Assembly: GCF_003318235.1 (NCBI RefSeq)
Contig: NZ_QOCG01000004.1
Location: 1 to 64,000 of the forward strand
Source: Loktanella sp. D2R18
Lineage (GTDB): Bacteria > Pseudomonadota > Alphaproteobacteria > Rhodobacterales > Rhodobacteraceae
Length of the DNA stretch: 64,000 nt
Direction of reading: 5' to 3'
This document shows, one piece after another, positions 1 through 8,361 of this stretch (its first letter is position 1; each line of letters starts with the position of its first letter). The notes beneath the pieces were generated by a model that saw nothing but the letters and a program-made list of their open reading frames with translations, was not told where the DNA came from and searched no databases. Both the position numbers and the translations under genes were made by a program.

Positions 1-14
1 GCATAGGGTAAAGA

Positions 15-39
15 GGGCTCATAGCCGACTTTCGCTGCA
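15..39. repeat. Degenerate intergenic repeat, copy 1
   Basis: A 25-base stretch beginning GGGCTCATAGCCGACTTTCG recurs at 2221-2245 in the same orientation with two mismatches. A looser relative lies at about 90-110. The copies lie just beyond the 3' ends of the AraC regulator gene and of its divergent SDR gene. Nothing else is visible in bases 1-137. It looks like a decayed dispersed intergenic element; its origin is unknown. Confidence 0.5.
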
Positions 40-137
40 CCTGCCTCCAGATCGGGACATAAAAAACACCGTCGATGTCTGCTAAGCGGACTCAGTTAGC
101 TTTCGCTGCGGCTGCGCCGATGTCCGCTGTTCCGGCT

Positions 138-1031
138 TCAAGCACCTCCAGCCAATACCTGATGCCCGTCGCTCCATTCTCGCGGCGACTGCCCATACAT
201 TCGTTTGAACTCTCGGCTGAACTGCGATGGGCTGACATATCCAACGTCTATCGCTGCCTCGTTAACGGTCATCCCTCCGGCAATCTTCATCGCAGCGTTG
301 TTGAGACGCATTGATTTCACGAACTGGATTGGGGCCATTGTTGTGACTTGCTTGAACTTGCGATGAAACGCGGCGCGACTCATGCCTGCGCGGGTCGCCA
401 TGTCATCAATCGAAATCGGCGCATCCAGATGGGACGATACATGCGCGATAGACCGCGCAATGGCATTGCCAGCACCAAATGCCTGCCGCACGAATATGCC
501 CGCCTCACCTTTCAGGATCGCATAATACAGCTCGCGCACCCGTGCCGTCCCTAGGACAGCCATGTCCGTTGGACTGGCTCCAAGCTGTAGCAGCCTCAGG
601 AGCGCATCGGTGAAGGTCGCATCCCACCCGGTCAACCTGATTCCCGGCTCGCGCAAACCGCCCTTGACCGAAGGTAGGTCACCTCCGGCAGTCTCCATCT
701 CAAGCGCCAGCTCCGTCATCACCCACAAGTCCAGTGAGATGAATACGCCATAGAGAGGGCTCTCGGCGGATGCGGTGGGTGTCCCGGCCTTCACCGGCAT
801 GGACATCGGGCAACACAAGTATCGGCTATCGTCATAGACATATCGGTTACCGTCCAGAATGGCCTCCTTGGCCCCGCTCACAATGGCCACGATGCAGGGT
901 TCATACACAGCCGGAACGCAAGGGATCGCCTGTGTCGCCCGGAACAAGCGCACGCCCTCGATGCCGGTTTCTGTCAGACCGTCATGATCAGTGCGGTCTG
1001 CTATAAGCTTTTTGATTTGTTCTTTGCTCAT
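138..1031 (-). CDS. AraC-family transcriptional regulator
   Basis: 297 aa. The N-terminal half resembles the cupin-like AraC_N ligand-sensing domain. The C-terminal part (about residues 195-290) is an AraC/XylS DNA-binding domain with two helix-turn-helix units, including MATRAGMSRAAFHRKFK and the signature VGYVSPSQFSREFKRMYG. The ATG start lies 165 bases from the TTG start of a divergent short-chain dehydrogenase gene, the usual arrangement for a local activator of an oxidoreductase gene. The ligand and target are inferred only from this arrangement. It sits in the putatively accessory first 5.7 kb. Confidence 0.9.
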   Translation of the reverse strand: MSKEQIKKLIADRTDHDGLTETGIEGVRLFRATQAIPCVPAVYEPCIVAIVSGAKEAILDGNRYVYDDSRYLCCPMSMPVKAGTPTASAESPLYGVFISLDLWVMTELALEMETAGGDLPSVKGGLREPGIRLTGWDATFTDALLRLLQLGASPTDMAVLGTARVRELYYAILKGEAGIFVRQAFGAGNAIARSIAHVSSHLDAPISIDDMATRAGMSRAAFHRKFKQVTTMAPIQFVKSMRLNNAAMKIAGGMTVNEAAIDVGYVSPSQFSREFKRMYGQSPREWSDGHQVLAGGA

Positions 1032-1183
1032 GTCGCCAACCTAAAGCACTAAAATCCGCTGCCGCAACCCAACTGATACAATCAGGCAAGTTATTGCGAC
1101 GATACCGCCTGTTTGTGCGGATCGGTGAGAGCTATCTACAGTTTAAAGATGAAACACGATACGTGCGGCTGCTGTGCCGCCAG

Positions 1184-1189
1184 AAGGAG
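1184..1189 (+). promoter_or_regulatory. Ribosome binding site fixing a TTG start
   Basis: AAGGAG lies seven bases before TTG at 1197. The other in-frame starts upstream (TTG at 1113, ATG at 1149) have no comparable site and would add a Cys-rich extension not typical of the family. Confidence 0.7.
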
Positions 1190-1196
1190 CAACAAA

Positions 1197-2144
1197 TTGG
1201 CAGATACGACTTTCGGACCCCTTGGCTGGACGCCTGAACGTCTCGGTTCACTCGCGGGCAAAACATTTGTCATCACAGGCGGCAACGCCGGTGCCGGATT
1301 TCAAGCCTCGCGCATCTTCCTGTCGAAAGGGGCAAAGGTTGTGATGCTGAACCGCAGCGCAGAAAAATCGACCGCCGCTGTCGAAGAGCTGAAACAGGAG
1401 TTTGGCGCGAGTGCCAATGTGAGCTTTGTGCGCATGGATCTGTCCGATCTGGCAAGCGTCCGCACTGCTGCAGATGAGGTGCTGAAAACCGTGCCTCGGA
1501 TCGACGGGTTGATCTGCAACGCGGCCATCGCTCAGGTACCGACGCAGAAGCTGACCGTTGACGGCTTCGAAAGCCAGCTCGGCACCAACCACTATGGACA
1601 TTTCCTGCTGTGCGGAATGCTGTTCGATCGGATTGAGGAAAGCAAAGGCCGGATCGTCGTTGTCGCCAGCCTTGGCTACAACATGGGGATAAAGACCATC
1701 CAGTTTGATGACATGAACTGGGACAAGAACTATAGCGCCAACCCGGTCTATAGCCAGAGCAAGCTGGCGCAGATGATGTTTGCTTATGAGTTGCAGGATC
1801 GACTGAAAGGAACAGAAAAGGACGTTCAGGTTTACGTCTGCCACCCCGGCGCTTCTGCGACCTCGCTCATAAGCACAAGCGGCGGGTTGATGACTCGGTT
1901 GACGTGGTGGCTGATGAGCAAAACGCCGATGGTACAGACTGCCGAAAGAGGTGCTTACCCTGAGATCATGTGCGCAACCGAGGACGGGCTGGAACAGCGC
2001 GCGCTCTATGGTCCGACCGGACTGATGCAAACCGGGGGGCCGGTTGGCAAAGGTACGTTGAATCCCCACGCGTACGACAAGGCGGTCATGGAAAGGCTGT
2101 GGAATGTGTCTGAAGAGGCGACCGGGTTTAACTGGAATATTTGA
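1197..2144 (+). CDS. Short-chain dehydrogenase/reductase (SDR)
   Basis: 315 aa from the TTG start. It resembles the retinol dehydrogenase / protochlorophyllide reductase-like SDRs, which oxidise or reduce carbonyl or hydroxyl groups with NAD(P)H. The N-terminal nucleotide motif is TGGNAGAG. CNAA stands where the family has NNAG. The catalytic pair is YSQSK, with an upstream Ser in VVVASLG. The substrate cannot be read from the sequence. The gene is divergent from the AraC regulator and probably controlled by it. Start chosen from AAGGAG at 1184-1189. Confidence 0.85.
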   Translation: MADTTFGPLGWTPERLGSLAGKTFVITGGNAGAGFQASRIFLSKGAKVVMLNRSAEKSTAAVEELKQEFGASANVSFVRMDLSDLASVRTAADEVLKTVPRIDGLICNAAIAQVPTQKLTVDGFESQLGTNHYGHFLLCGMLFDRIEESKGRIVVVASLGYNMGIKTIQFDDMNWDKNYSANPVYSQSKLAQMMFAYELQDRLKGTEKDVQVYVCHPGASATSLISTSGGLMTRLTWWLMSKTPMVQTAERGAYPEIMCATEDGLEQRALYGPTGLMQTGGPVGKGTLNPHAYDKAVMERLWNVSEEATGFNWNI

Positions 2145-2175
2145 TCGACTGTCGGCGAGCAGTGTTCAGCCGCAA

Positions 2176-2245
2176 CGCGCCGCAGCGGACATTCGAGCCA
2201 CACGCAGCATCCGTCACTTTGGGCTCATAGCTGACTTTCGCCGCA
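2176..2245. repeat. Degenerate intergenic repeat, copy 2
   Basis: This stretch between the first SDR and the next convergent SDR gene holds GCGGACATTCGAGCC and GGGCTCATAGCTGACTTTCG. The second part (2221-2245) matches 15-39 at 23 of 25 positions. It contains no reading frame that looks coding. Confidence 0.5.
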
Positions 2246-2335
2246 TGTGCATCTACTTGAGCACGTCTGGAAGCGTTACAGATGATCGCTCTGCGGGATT
2301 TAGTTACCTTTCTACTAGAGTGTGTGAACGGCTGG

Positions 2336-3103
2336 TTAACGCAAAATGCGCCGGACAAGCCGTGGGCTAATGCGGGTGAGGAGTGGCAGAAGCGCTGATT
2401 TGCCGATCCAGATTTCCGGCTTTCCTGCGCTGGCGCCTTTCAATATGGCCACGGCGGCATCATGGCTCGACATTTTCCTTTTACCTCGACCAGATGTCAT
2501 GTCTGTATCAACTAGGGTCATGATTGCCTCACTCACTTCAATGTGCGGGGCTGATGTTTGGCATTGGTAGCGAAGTGATTGTGTAAACGATCTTAATCCG
2601 GCTTTTGTTGCGCAGTAGACAGGTGATGCCTCCTTCGGCGCGATCGCAAGGCCCGTTGTGATGTTGATGATGAGCGCGTTGCGGTGTGTGCGCAAAACGG
2701 GAAGAAGTTGCGCTGTCAAAGTGATCGGAGCCACAAAGTTCAAGGCGACCTCATTGAAAACAGGTTGAGCAATTGAAGCGTAGGGATCGGTGAAAAGGTC
2801 CATTTCGACCTGCATACCAGCGTTGTTGATGAGGATCGAAAGCCCGGGGTGATCAGAGGTTACACGCTGGGTGAATTGGGTCACCTCTTCGGGGTGGGTC
2901 AGGTCAAGCTGGTACGTCGACACTTGATCGCCAAATTCAGCATGGATTTTGTTGAGGTCCGATTGATTGCGACCAACCGCGATAACGTGGGCACCGTGTG
3001 TCACAAGTTGTGACGTAAGTTCATGCCCGATACCACGCGCACCGCCTGTCACGAGGGCTGTTTTCCCCTTAAAGTTAGTCTTTGTCATGGTCGGTTTGTC
3101 CAT
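2336..3103 (-). CDS. Short-chain dehydrogenase, DltE-like
   Basis: 255 aa, close to the usual 250 aa of classical SDRs. The cofactor motif is TGGARGIG (about residues 20-27), the structural motif is NNAG, and the active-site pair is YCATK. The position normally held by the catalytic Ser reads INITTG, so Thr may replace Ser. This class is often annotated as DltE-like oxidoreductase; its substrate is unknown. ATG at 3088 is an alternative start (MTKTNFKGK). The gene is divergent from a TetR-family regulator, which probably represses it. Confidence 0.85.
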   Translation of the reverse strand: MDKPTMTKTNFKGKTALVTGGARGIGHELTSQLVTHGAHVIAVGRNQSDLNKIHAEFGDQVSTYQLDLTHPEEVTQFTQRVTSDHPGLSILINNAGMQVEMDLFTDPYASIAQPVFNEVALNFVAPITLTAQLLPVLRTHRNALIINITTGLAIAPKEASPVYCATKAGLRSFTQSLRYQCQTSAPHIEVSEAIMTLVDTDMTSGRGKRKMSSHDAAVAILKGASAGKPEIWIGKSALLPLLTRISPRLVRRILR

Positions 3104-3171
3104 TGCTTGTTTGCCATTTGCGGCAATTTATGAGCTATTGCTCACGTTTAATACTCGCATTGGGATGGAAG

Positions 3172-3765
3172 ATGACGGAAGCAATCAATACGCGGAAAAA
3201 ACCTCGTCAAATACGCGCTCAGGCCACTGTTGCCGCCATTTTGGAAGCTTCCGCTCACATTTTGGTGGACGACGGACACGATGCGTTGAACACCAACAAA
3301 ATAGCAGAGCGTGCGGGCGTGAGTATCGGATCGCTTTATCAGTATTTCCCCAATAAAGAGGCGGTTATGACGGAACTCATCCGTCAAAAACGATCACGGA
3401 TGCTGACAGCGGTGGACATGGCCTTGGATGATACCCGGTCGGATGTTTTTGACACGGCTTTGGATGCGGTTCTGGCCTCGATTATCCAACTGCACCTTAA
3501 CTGGCCAAGATTGGCGTTGGCCTTGGATCAAGCCGAGGCATTCCTTCCGCTAGATGACGAGACGATACAATTCAAAGTGGCGCTGAATGGTAAGATCAAA
3601 GAGGTATTGGGGCGACAGGGATCTAAGGTTTCCGAACAAACCATCCAAGATGTCGTCGCAATCGCCAAGGGGATGATCGAGCAAGCAAGTTTGGCAAGGG
3701 AAACGGATGAAGTTGACCTTAGAAGGCGGATCATGAGGGCCGTTATTGGGTATCTTGGCCGTTAG
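3172..3765 (+). CDS. TetR-family transcriptional regulator
   Basis: 197 aa from ATG at 3172 (MTEAINTRKKPRQIRAQ). The N-terminal helix-turn-helix is typical: RAQATVAAILEAS, then NKIAERAGVSIGSLYQYFPN. The C-terminal ligand domain is variable. A longer frame open from 3082 would overlap the divergent SDR gene and adds hydrophobic residues unlike the family, so the shorter start is preferred. Divergent orientation suggests that it controls the SDR at 2336-3103 and itself. Confidence 0.88.
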   Translation: MTEAINTRKKPRQIRAQATVAAILEASAHILVDDGHDALNTNKIAERAGVSIGSLYQYFPNKEAVMTELIRQKRSRMLTAVDMALDDTRSDVFDTALDAVLASIIQLHLNWPRLALALDQAEAFLPLDDETIQFKVALNGKIKEVLGRQGSKVSEQTIQDVVAIAKGMIEQASLARETDEVDLRRRIMRAVIGYLGR

Positions 3766-4085
3766 AGACCTTGAAATTGCGCAATCTACGCGACCTCTGC
3801 GATTATCAATACTACTCACGCGTACCAGTTTCCGCGAAGCGCCCATTCGACCTCCCCGCAGCATTAGTTGCTCTGGGCTCGTTGCTGCCGAACGTCTGCT
3901 TTCTCATGCGGCGAACCTATACTTCGCAAATGCGGCGAACGACCGCTTCCCGCCCTACTCGACACTCACCGCACAGCACGCCTAACGACTTCCATTAGCT
4001 ACTATTGTCGCTTTGATATTTTCTATGGGGGACGATACTAGGCCGTTATCCGCCACTACGCACCCCACTGTATCGTAGGACCTGT
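3766..4085. other. Gene-free stretch with decayed repeats
   Basis: No credible gene. It contains two direct copies of ATGCGGCGAAC (3906-3916 and 3930-3940) and loose relatives of the GGGCTC...CTGCTTTC repeat seen at 15-39. A copy of the tRNA-Cys 3' end, which would mark an attachment site, was looked for and not found. Confidence 0.5.
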
Positions 4086-4135
4086 TCAATCGTCGCTAGT
4101 CACCACAAACTTAACAAGTGCGTCTGCTAGTTGCT

Positions 4136-5689
4136 TCAAGGTATATCCCTCTTTATATACACCTCTTGTGTTACACCTGAGCGTGCATGCCCAACTATGC
4201 ACTGAATAACTGGCTCAGGCACACTTGCTTGACTAAGTCGTGTTACAACCGTGTGTCTGAAACTGTGAAATACTAGGCCCCGTTCCTTGATCCCAAGCTT
4301 CGTTAAGAAACTCTCATTACACCAACGGCCTAAGTTGCGGCCATACCCACCATTCTGATTATAATTATAGTCAGGAAACAATCTCGTACTTGCTTTGCGT
4401 TTGTTTACGAAGTCGATGAACCCAAGGGTAATTAGGTCTCTGTGCAGTGGAACTTTACGTCTTCCAGATTCCGACTTTATGCTTGTATTTTCGTCACCTT
4501 CGTCTGTGATATTCAGGAACCAGATTGCCCCCTCTTGTTGCACATCTGCAGTGTCTAGCTGACATATCTCATTTAGGCGCGCCCCAGTGTATAGACCTAG
4601 GAGCATGCCCCACTTGTGACTTTCGTTGCGGACTAAACCGGAAGTATTCTTTACAAGTTCTGTATAGATGAGATTAACCTGTTCTTGTGTGAACGGCTTG
4701 CGTGCATCCCCACTCTTTTTTGCCTTAGCGACCTTCATACCAACAAACAGCTTTTCTTTGGCATGGCCGTGGCGCTCTGCCCAGTCGAAGAAACTGGTAA
4801 ACATCTGAATGTGACTATTGACCGTCCTCGGTGATATCTTCTTGTGTCCTTCGACCTTTATAGCCTCCATCAACGGCAAGTCTTTGAGCGCAGGCTTCGT
4901 ATTACGCGAAGAAGGCATCGCTTGAAGGACCTTCTTCAGAGCACTTGCGTCCCTCTTAGTAATATCAGTTAGCGGCTTCTCTTTGCCAAAATATTCTAGC
5001 ATCACGTTGAGATAAGCTTGGTTCTGTTTGGTAGTCTTGGGAGCCCATTGGCGAGACTGCTCAGAAATGAAGTCGGCAACCCCATCGCCCAGCGACGTAC
5101 TGCCCGTGGGAGCCATACTGGGCGGCGACGGCGGCGTTCCGGCCTGAGAGCCAAAGGAATAACACTCTGACCGCTCAGCGGCCTTTATGACGGCCTTGAG
5201 CGAGTCCTTCCTACCTTTCCTCAGCTCCCGTCGAAGGTCAGCCTCGTTCTCAACCCATGACGCCTCATCAAGACCTGCAAATTCTCTAAATTTTCCGATT
5301 AGAGGCCCATCAAGATACAAGTCAGACATTTCGTCATCACCTGTTAGCCCATCTTGGTGAATAGCCAGCTCCTCTTTCATCACCTCAATGTTGCGCGGAG
5401 GTAAGCCTTTAGAGTTCATGACTTCGCTTAGTCTCTGGTAAGACCTCGCAAAGTAGCCCTGAACATACTCGCGAATTTCATCTTGTCTAAGCCGCGCCAA
5501 TACTCTGTGATCCTTTAACAATTGCCCACATACTGCTAGATATCTAGCCAAGTCGCCAGCCTTATTGGCGCATTTTGTCCGCAATGACATTCGCACGGTT
5601 CTGCGAGGCTCACCCTCAATATAGGGTAACGGCCAGCGGAAATAGTAAACGCCATGTCGGGATACGGTAAGGTAGGATGATAACATCAT
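4136..5689 (-). CDS. Tyrosine recombinase (phage/island integrase), frameshifted at its C-terminus
   Basis: 517 aa as read. It catalyses site-specific integration or excision of a mobile element. The N-terminus (SRHGVYYFRWPLP) resembles DUF6538-type integrases. The catalytic Arg lies in TGARLNEICQL, then HSFRH, VGHARSG and the nucleophile Tyr511 in EVYIK. Start chosen at ATG 5689, behind AAGGGAG, rather than the frame opening at 5725. After EVYIK the frame reads RDIP and stops. Adding one A to the AAA run (4152-4154 on the other strand) restores EGYTLKQLADALVKF and an end at 4086, the usual end of this family. The gene lies directly downstream of tRNA-Cys, as for tRNA-targeting islands. Confidence 0.88.
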   Translation of the reverse strand: MMLSSYLTVSRHGVYYFRWPLPYIEGEPRRTVRMSLRTKCANKAGDLARYLAVCGQLLKDHRVLARLRQDEIREYVQGYFARSYQRLSEVMNSKGLPPRNIEVMKEELAIHQDGLTGDDEMSDLYLDGPLIGKFREFAGLDEASWVENEADLRRELRKGRKDSLKAVIKAAERSECYSFGSQAGTPPSPPSMAPTGSTSLGDGVADFISEQSRQWAPKTTKQNQAYLNVMLEYFGKEKPLTDITKRDASALKKVLQAMPSSRNTKPALKDLPLMEAIKVEGHKKISPRTVNSHIQMFTSFFDWAERHGHAKEKLFVGMKVAKAKKSGDARKPFTQEQVNLIYTELVKNTSGLVRNESHKWGMLLGLYTGARLNEICQLDTADVQQEGAIWFLNITDEGDENTSIKSESGRRKVPLHRDLITLGFIDFVNKRKASTRLFPDYNYNQNGGYGRNLGRWCNESFLTKLGIKERGLVFHSFRHTVVTRLSQASVPEPVIQCIVGHARSGVTQEVYIKRDIP

Positions 5690-5754
5690 TGGGTGTGTCT
5701 CCCTTTGTGTCGCACTCGACAGCAAAAGCTTTAACCCATTGATTTAGAAGAATA

Positions 5755-5828
5755 TGGAGGCGAGTACCGGAATCGAACCGGTGTACACGGATTTGCAATC
5801 CGCTGCATAACCACTCTACCAACTCGCC
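5755..5828 (-). tRNA. tRNA-Cys (GCA)
   Basis: A 74-nucleotide cloverleaf including an encoded CCA. The acceptor arms are GGCGAGT (from 5828) and ACTCGCC, the discriminator is U, and the anticodon loop reads TTGCAAA inside GCGGA/TCCGT, giving anticodon GCA. The T-arm GGTTCGATTCC is canonical. The 3' end faces the recombinase gene, so the 3' half is the likely attachment target. Confidence 0.95.
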
Positions 5829-5842
5829 TACCTGAGGCGGTT

Positions 5843-5870
5843 CACTAAGGATCGCGGGTGGCGTCGTCAA
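5843..5870 (-). promoter_or_regulatory. Possible promoter of tRNA-Cys
   Basis: On the minus strand TTGACG (5865-5870) and TTAGTG (5843-5848) are 16 bases apart, and the second ends 14 bases before the tRNA. The -35 box is good; the -10 box is weak. Confidence 0.4.
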
Positions 5871-5999
5871 GCGGATAACGGGATTTGTGTTGAAATCCTG
5901 CATTTTTGTAGTGCCGCCGTTCTTGCGACCTTGCCCGTTTCCTTTCAGCCTTTGCACCGATAGTCTGCAAGTCAGGCTTAGATTGATTTGGAATGATAC

Positions 6000-7115
6000 A
6001 TGTCGCGCTCGCTATTATTTGTTACAGGAACCCGCGCTGATTTTGGCAAGCTGGAACCGCTAGCGATTGCCGCGCGTGACGCTGGTTTCGCGGTATCGTT
6101 TTTTGTGACGGGCATGCACATGCTCGACCGCTACGGCCTAACCAAGGTCGAGGTCCACCGCACCCCCGGCGTGCAGGTGCATGAATTTTTGAACCAACGC
6201 GCGGGCGACCCCCAAGATATGATCTTGGCCAAAACGGTTATCGGCTTTTCGGATTTCGTCAAAGAACACGCGCCTGATCTGGTTGTGATCCATGGTGACC
6301 GGGTTGAGGCCTTGGCTTGCGCCTTGGTTTGCGCCACAAACTACGTGCGTTGCGCCCATATCGAAGGCGGCGAAGTATCTGGCACGATTGATGAAATATA
6401 CCGCCACTGCAATAGCAAGCTGGCGAGCAGCCATTTTGTTTCGTCGGATGATGCGGCCCGCCGTGTGATGTCGCTCGGTGAGGCAGCCGTGGATATTCAC
6501 GCCATCGGATCGCCAGAGTTGGATTTTCATGCCGGCCCCTCTGGTGTCACGATCGCCGACGTCAAAGCGCGCTATGGCTTGCCCTTTGATGATTTCGGAA
6601 TCTGTGTGTTCCATCCGGTCACGTCCGAGGCCGCGACAATGGGTGCGCAGGCGGATGCGCTGTTTGGCGCGCTGGACGCATCTGGCAAGAATTTCGTCGT
6701 GATCGCCCCGAATAACGACCCCGGATCTGCTGCGATCTTTGCGGCGATTGATCGGCTTCCTGCGGATCGGTTTCGGGTTCTGCCTTCAATGCGCTTTGCG
6801 CATTTTTCGGAACTGATGAAAAATGCCAGCGCGATGGTGGGCAATTCGTCAGCGGGGGTGCGCGAGGCGCCATTTATCGGTATCCCCTCGCTTGATATCG
6901 GCACCCGTCAGACCAATCGTGCAAAATCGCCGTCGGTGTTTTTTGCCGATGCCTCCGAGACCGATAAGATCGCAGATTTTCTGACGACTGCCTGGGGCAC
7001 ATCCTACCCACGCCATGATGCATTTGGAGGTGGCAGTGCCGCTGATCGCTTTGCAGCGGTGCTAAACGATGACGCCTTTTGGACCAGCGACCTGCAAAAG
7101 ACATTCCATGAGTAA
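6000..7115 (+). CDS. neuC: UDP-N-acetylglucosamine 2-epimerase, hydrolysing (NeuC/NnaA-like)
   Basis: 371 aa, normal for the family. NeuC-type enzymes hydrolyse UDP-GlcNAc, or a related UDP-sugar, to the 2-epimer plus UDP for nonulosonic acid synthesis. Visible motifs are GTRADFGKLEPL (10-21), IHGDR (97-101), HIEGGE (120-125), DEIYRH (131-136) and the C-terminal UDP-binding GNSSAGVREAP. The gene overlaps the next gene by eight bases, so it is co-transcribed with two GT30 glycosyltransferases. No sialic acid synthase or cytidylyltransferase is visible nearby, so the final sugar is uncertain. Confidence 0.82.
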   Translation: MSRSLLFVTGTRADFGKLEPLAIAARDAGFAVSFFVTGMHMLDRYGLTKVEVHRTPGVQVHEFLNQRAGDPQDMILAKTVIGFSDFVKEHAPDLVVIHGDRVEALACALVCATNYVRCAHIEGGEVSGTIDEIYRHCNSKLASSHFVSSDDAARRVMSLGEAAVDIHAIGSPELDFHAGPSGVTIADVKARYGLPFDDFGICVFHPVTSEAATMGAQADALFGALDASGKNFVVIAPNNDPGSAAIFAAIDRLPADRFRVLPSMRFAHFSELMKNASAMVGNSSAGVREAPFIGIPSLDIGTRQTNRAKSPSVFFADASETDKIADFLTTAWGTSYPRHDAFGGGSAADRFAAVLNDDAFWTSDLQKTFHE

Positions 7116-8361
7116 GATGCAGCGCGGCGGGCTTTTGCGGGCCTATCTTGCGGCCAGCTATTTGCTTGCTCCGCTGAGCACGCGCGTTTTACGCAAACGT
7201 CTGGCGCGCGGCAAAGAACACCCCAGCCGTTGGGTTGAAAAGCAGGCGCGTGGCTTGGCGCCCCGCCCCGATGGGACCTTGATTTGGTTGCACGCTGTCG
7301 GCTTGGGCGAGGTCCTGTCTCTGCGCGGCTTGATTGCGCAGATGGCCGCGCAGGCACCAGAGGCGCATTTTTTGGTCACCTCTAGCACCCGCGCATCAAC
7401 AGAGGTATTCGCTCGCAACATGCCGCCGCGCACAATCCATCAATTTTTGCCGCTGGACGCGCCCCGTTTCCGCCGCATGTTCTTGGATCATTTTCGACCC
7501 GATCTGTGCATTTGGGCTGAACAGGATATTTGGCCGGGCTTTGTCAGCGACATGCAAAGGCGGGACATTCCACAAGCAATAATTGCGGCCCGGATGGGCG
7601 AAGCATCTTTTCATGCGCACCGTAAAGCCAAGGGGCTTTACCGGGATTTGTATCGCGTTATGAGGCTGATCACAGCACAAGACGAGATCACCGCCACACA
7701 TTTACGTAGCCTTGGCGCTAAGGTTCGCGTGACCGGTTCGCTCAAACCCAGCGCCCCTGCCCTGATCTGCGATGCAGGCGAGCTTCAAACATTGCGCGCG
7801 ACACTTGCCGGACGGTTGATTTGGGCCGTCGCCCCGTCTCACCCCGCCGACGAAGGCATTGCAATGGCGGCGCATGAAGTCGTGCGCAAAACGGACCCAA
7901 ATGCGCTGCTGATCGTCGCGCCACGTTTTCCGGACCGACGCGATACCTTCCCCGCGCATATCCCGCGAAAATCATTAAAACAATCGCCCGGCCAAGATGA
8001 TGCAATCTGGCTTTGCGATACCTTTGGTGATCTCGGCCTTATCTACCGTCTAGCTGCGTCAGTCATGGTCGGCGGCACAAATGACGCAACCCAAGGACAC
8101 AGCCCGTGGGAAGCACTGATACTGCATACGGCGGTTTGTCATGGACCGCAGGTCGCCAATTTCGCATCCGATTACGCGCAACTTGCTGAGGCAAGAGCCG
8201 CAACAAAGGTTGCAAATGCCGCGCAGCTGGCCGATTTTGTTCTGAGCAACGAATTGGCTGCGCAAACACAGCGTGCCGATACCTGCGTGCAAGCCGCAAA
8301 TGTGCAGATCGCGCAGTTGGCCATTGATTTGCTGAACCTGCAAGGGGCGTCTCATGTCTGA
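7108..8361 (+). CDS. GT30 glycosyltransferase, Kdo-transferase-like, divergent
   Basis: 417 aa. It resembles WaaA/KdtA, which transfers Kdo from CMP-Kdo to lipid A precursor at the inner face of the inner membrane. Family landmarks are present but altered: HAVGLGE, TSSTRAST, AEQDIWPG where WaaA has E-x-E-L-W-P, GSLKPS, APRFPDRRD, DTFGDLGLIYRLA and VGGTNDATQGHSPWEAL. The start at 7108 is the ATG that overlaps the neuC stop; a longer frame from 7069 lies inside neuC. Altered motifs and the tandem second copy suggest a different acceptor or donor. Confidence 0.75.
   Translation: MSKMQRGGLLRAYLAASYLLAPLSTRVLRKRLARGKEHPSRWVEKQARGLAPRPDGTLIWLHAVGLGEVLSLRGLIAQMAAQAPEAHFLVTSSTRASTEVFARNMPPRTIHQFLPLDAPRFRRMFLDHFRPDLCIWAEQDIWPGFVSDMQRRDIPQAIIAARMGEASFHAHRKAKGLYRDLYRVMRLITAQDEITATHLRSLGAKVRVTGSLKPSAPALICDAGELQTLRATLAGRLIWAVAPSHPADEGIAMAAHEVVRKTDPNALLIVAPRFPDRRDTFPAHIPRKSLKQSPGQDDAIWLCDTFGDLGLIYRLAASVMVGGTNDATQGHSPWEALILHTAVCHGPQVANFASDYAQLAEARAATKVANAAQLADFVLSNELAAQTQRADTCVQAANVQIAQLAIDLLNLQGASHV

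Noticed and set aside
1248-2069. 273-codon minus-strand frame opposite the first SDR
   Set aside because: No motif or ribosome site, and the plus-strand SDR has full catalytic motifs.
3906-3940. Two ATGCGGCGAAC copies as a CRISPR-like unit
   Set aside because: Only two short copies with a short gap and no cas genes; better seen as decayed repeats.
5616-5957. 113-codon minus-strand frame across the tRNA-Cys gene
   Set aside because: It overlaps the tRNA and the recombinase start and has no recognisable content.
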